In this document: one piece after another, positions 44,390 through 45,680 of the stretch
Layout: every line of letters begins with the position of its first letter
Numbering within the stretch: position 1 is the stretch's first letter
From: Patescibacteria group bacterium UBA2135
GTDB lineage: Bacteria > Patescibacteriota > Minisyncoccia > Phycocordibacterales > UBA2135
Direction of reading: 5' to 3'
Assembly: GCA_002327685.1 (NCBI GenBank)
Contig: DCXN01000014.1
Location: 5,227-50,906, forward strand
Length of the DNA stretch: 45,680 nucleotides
Made by a program: the position numbers and the translations under genes
The notes under the pieces: model-generated
The model's input: the letters and a program-made list of their open reading frames with translations, nothing else
Told to the model about the DNA's origin: nothing
The model's database searches: none

Positions 44390-45680
44390 TTATATATTAT
44401 TATTAAACGCAGTCTCACTCATCTTTCGCGAAAGTTCATGACACAACGAGAGCGCCTCTTCTGCTTTTTTCTCATCCCCTGCCGCCTCTGCTTTTTTTAC
44501 AACACCCAAAGTTTTTATCAAACGCACCTTAAGTACCAAACCCTGGATATCTACAAACAATTCCTCAAGAAGATCGGATATGTTTTGTGAGTCTTGATGT
44601 GCCATCTCTGCTTCCAGTATTAAGCGATCTCTCTCTAGAGAAGAAAAGTGTTTGCCATCCTCCTCAAACGGTGCGCCAACTACATTTTTATATTTTTCCT
44701 TGTATTCATCATAATTTACCATGGGAGTCTTCTGGCTTCCTTGCCATAAAAGAATTCCTTGTATTCGTTTCCGTATGTTTGAAATACGTCTTTCTTCAAA
44801 CGAAGCACTATTCGCGCTGCTCATACCGGCACCAGTAGGAATTTGACCAAACCGTTTAGCGGGACGTTTTTGTTTTTTAAGCGCTTCCCACACTGGATCT
44901 TCCGCGATAGCAAGCCTTTCTGCAATTAATTTTACAAAATGCGCTTGCTCAACCGAGCTCTGCACCCTAGCTAAAAGCGGCATGACCTCTGCTTCAACAT
45001 TCTTATATACCAACCGTCTGTTGTCAGTATCTTTACACAAAACATCAAGATAAAATTCAACAATATGCTGTGCGTTTTTAACACATACAGCCCATGCCTT
45101 TGCATCCTTACTGATAACATCCGCGGGATCCGCACCAGCAGGAAGTTGCGCGATTGAAACGGTAAAACCATGGTCAAGCGCTGTTTCAAGATTCCGCCGC
45201 ATTGCCTTGAGTCCTGCCTCATCCGCGTCAAATGCAAGCACAATATTTTTAGTAATCCGACCAATGAGAGCAAGGTGCTGTTCCGTTAGTGAAGTTCCGC
45301 TTACCGCAACAGTATTCGGGAAGCCGGCTTGGTGCGAAAGAATTACGTCAAGTTGACCTTCCACTATAATGCATTCATCTTCTTTTCGTATGGGCAATTT
45401 GGCTTTATCAAAACCAAACAATATGCGAGATTTATTATACAAAACTGTTTCTGGGCTATTGATATACTTAGCCGTGACACTCACCGTAGATGAGTCTGAA
45501 ACAGTATTATCTTGCTCAAAAATCCTCCCAGAAAACGCAACAACCCTCCCTGCAGAATCAGTAATGGGAAACATAATTCTTCCCCGAAATCTATCGTATA
45601 CACTATTATCTGATTTAATCACGAGCCCAGTTTTAAGCATATCTTCGTCGGTATGATTTTTATCTTTTAAAAAAGTGTGG
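44390..45680 (-). CDS. dnaG: DNA primase, 5' end outside the window
   Basis: Open to the right edge with no stop, so the N-terminal zinc-binding domain and gene start are missing. Visible: the catalytic core FRGRIMFPITDSAGRVVAFSGR, YINSPET-LYNKSRILFGF, Toprim EGQLDVILSHQAGFPNTVAVSGTSLT with Glu, and VLAFDADEAGLKA (DxD). The C-terminal helicase-interacting part is helical and poorly conserved. Makes RNA primers for replication; cotranscribed with rpoD. Confidence 0.95.
   Translation of the reverse strand, partial: HTFLKDKNHTDEDMLKTGLVIKSDNSVYDRFRGRIMFPITDSAGRVVAFSGRIFEQDNTVSDSSTVSVTAKYINSPETVLYNKSRILFGFDKAKLPIRKEDECIIVEGQLDVILSHQAGFPNTVAVSGTSLTEQHLALIGRITKNIVLAFDADEAGLKAMRRNLETALDHGFTVSIAQLPAGADPADVISKDAKAWAVCVKNAQHIVEFYLDVLCKDTDNRRLVYKNVEAEVMPLLARVQSSVEQAHFVKLIAERLAIAEDPVWEALKKQKRPAKRFGQIPTGAGMSSANSASFEERRISNIRKRIQGILLWQGSQKTPMVNYDEYKEKYKNVVGAPFEEDGKHFSSLERDRLILEAEMAHQDSQNISDLLEELFVDIQGLVLKVRLIKTLGVVKKAEAAGDEKKAEEALSLCHELSRKMSETAFNNNI

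Overview
The window looks like a chromosome segment of a Patescibacteria/CPR bacterium (Parcubacteria-like). Gene content is dense, with a reduced dcw cluster (mraZ-rsmH-ftsL-ftsI-murF), a short prfA, DUF5701, CxxC zinc-ribbon and DUF3179 proteins, an orphan PurM homologue, and many tiny hairpin repeats between and inside genes. Standard genetic code fits every gene. Most promoters that can be read are TTGACA-N17-TGnTAnnnT (extended -10), and several mRNAs look leaderless.

Layout. 1-6713 (mostly minus): prfA, rpmE, a coiled-coil lytic transglycosylase, then an aldolase/dehydrogenase/MazG/SGNH/rplY run. 6750-10080: the accessory locus described below. 10092-10312: a 221-bp inverted-repeat element. 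10326-20484: hypothetical protein, PfkB kinase, dcw cluster behind an MraZ-type operator, lysS, greA, DUF5701. 20560-20930: an unidentified structured RNA candidate. 20968-24804: fmt, Nudix, ndk, exported small protein, an interrupted DUF167 gene, hpf, glutaredoxin. 24965-31551: tRNA-Asn, small membrane proteins, PurM-like, truncated HD protein, hydrolase, small basic protein, a possible -1 frameshift gene, cold-shock protein, zinc ribbon. 31709-41458: cyclophilin, haem-oxygenase-like protein, Nudix, a thiol-redox set (DUF3179-TlpA-CcdA, DsbA), ftsH, CDF and ZIP metal transporters. 41711-45680: RecB-like nuclease, rpoD and dnaG (dnaG runs off the right edge).

Main discovery. Around one 487-aa protein (7409-8872), related by its C-terminal fold motif to IS110 transposases and Nop-domain proteins, lie 17 RNA hairpins. 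Every one has the same internal loop: 5' strand C-GA-N9-U-G and 3' strand C-GA-N9-U-G. All 34 N9 segments are exactly 9 nt and all differ, while the flanking scaffold is strongly conserved and shows compensatory base changes. The hairpins are organised in transcripts with near-identical promoters and rho-independent terminators: array A (4 loops), the gene unit (one loop in the leader, two after the stop), array C (6 loops, with a 3' remnant of a second gene copy) and array D (4 loops). This is the architecture expected of a dual-guide RNA system, comparable to the recently described TIGR-Tas systems and to IS110 bridge RNAs. Here, however, each guide pair sits in its own stem with one of about seven distinct outer scaffolds. 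The protein lacks recognisable IS110 catalytic residues and any visible HNH or RuvC nuclease domain, so RNA-guided binding (regulation, defence or anti-competitor function) is more likely than transposition; that is inference.
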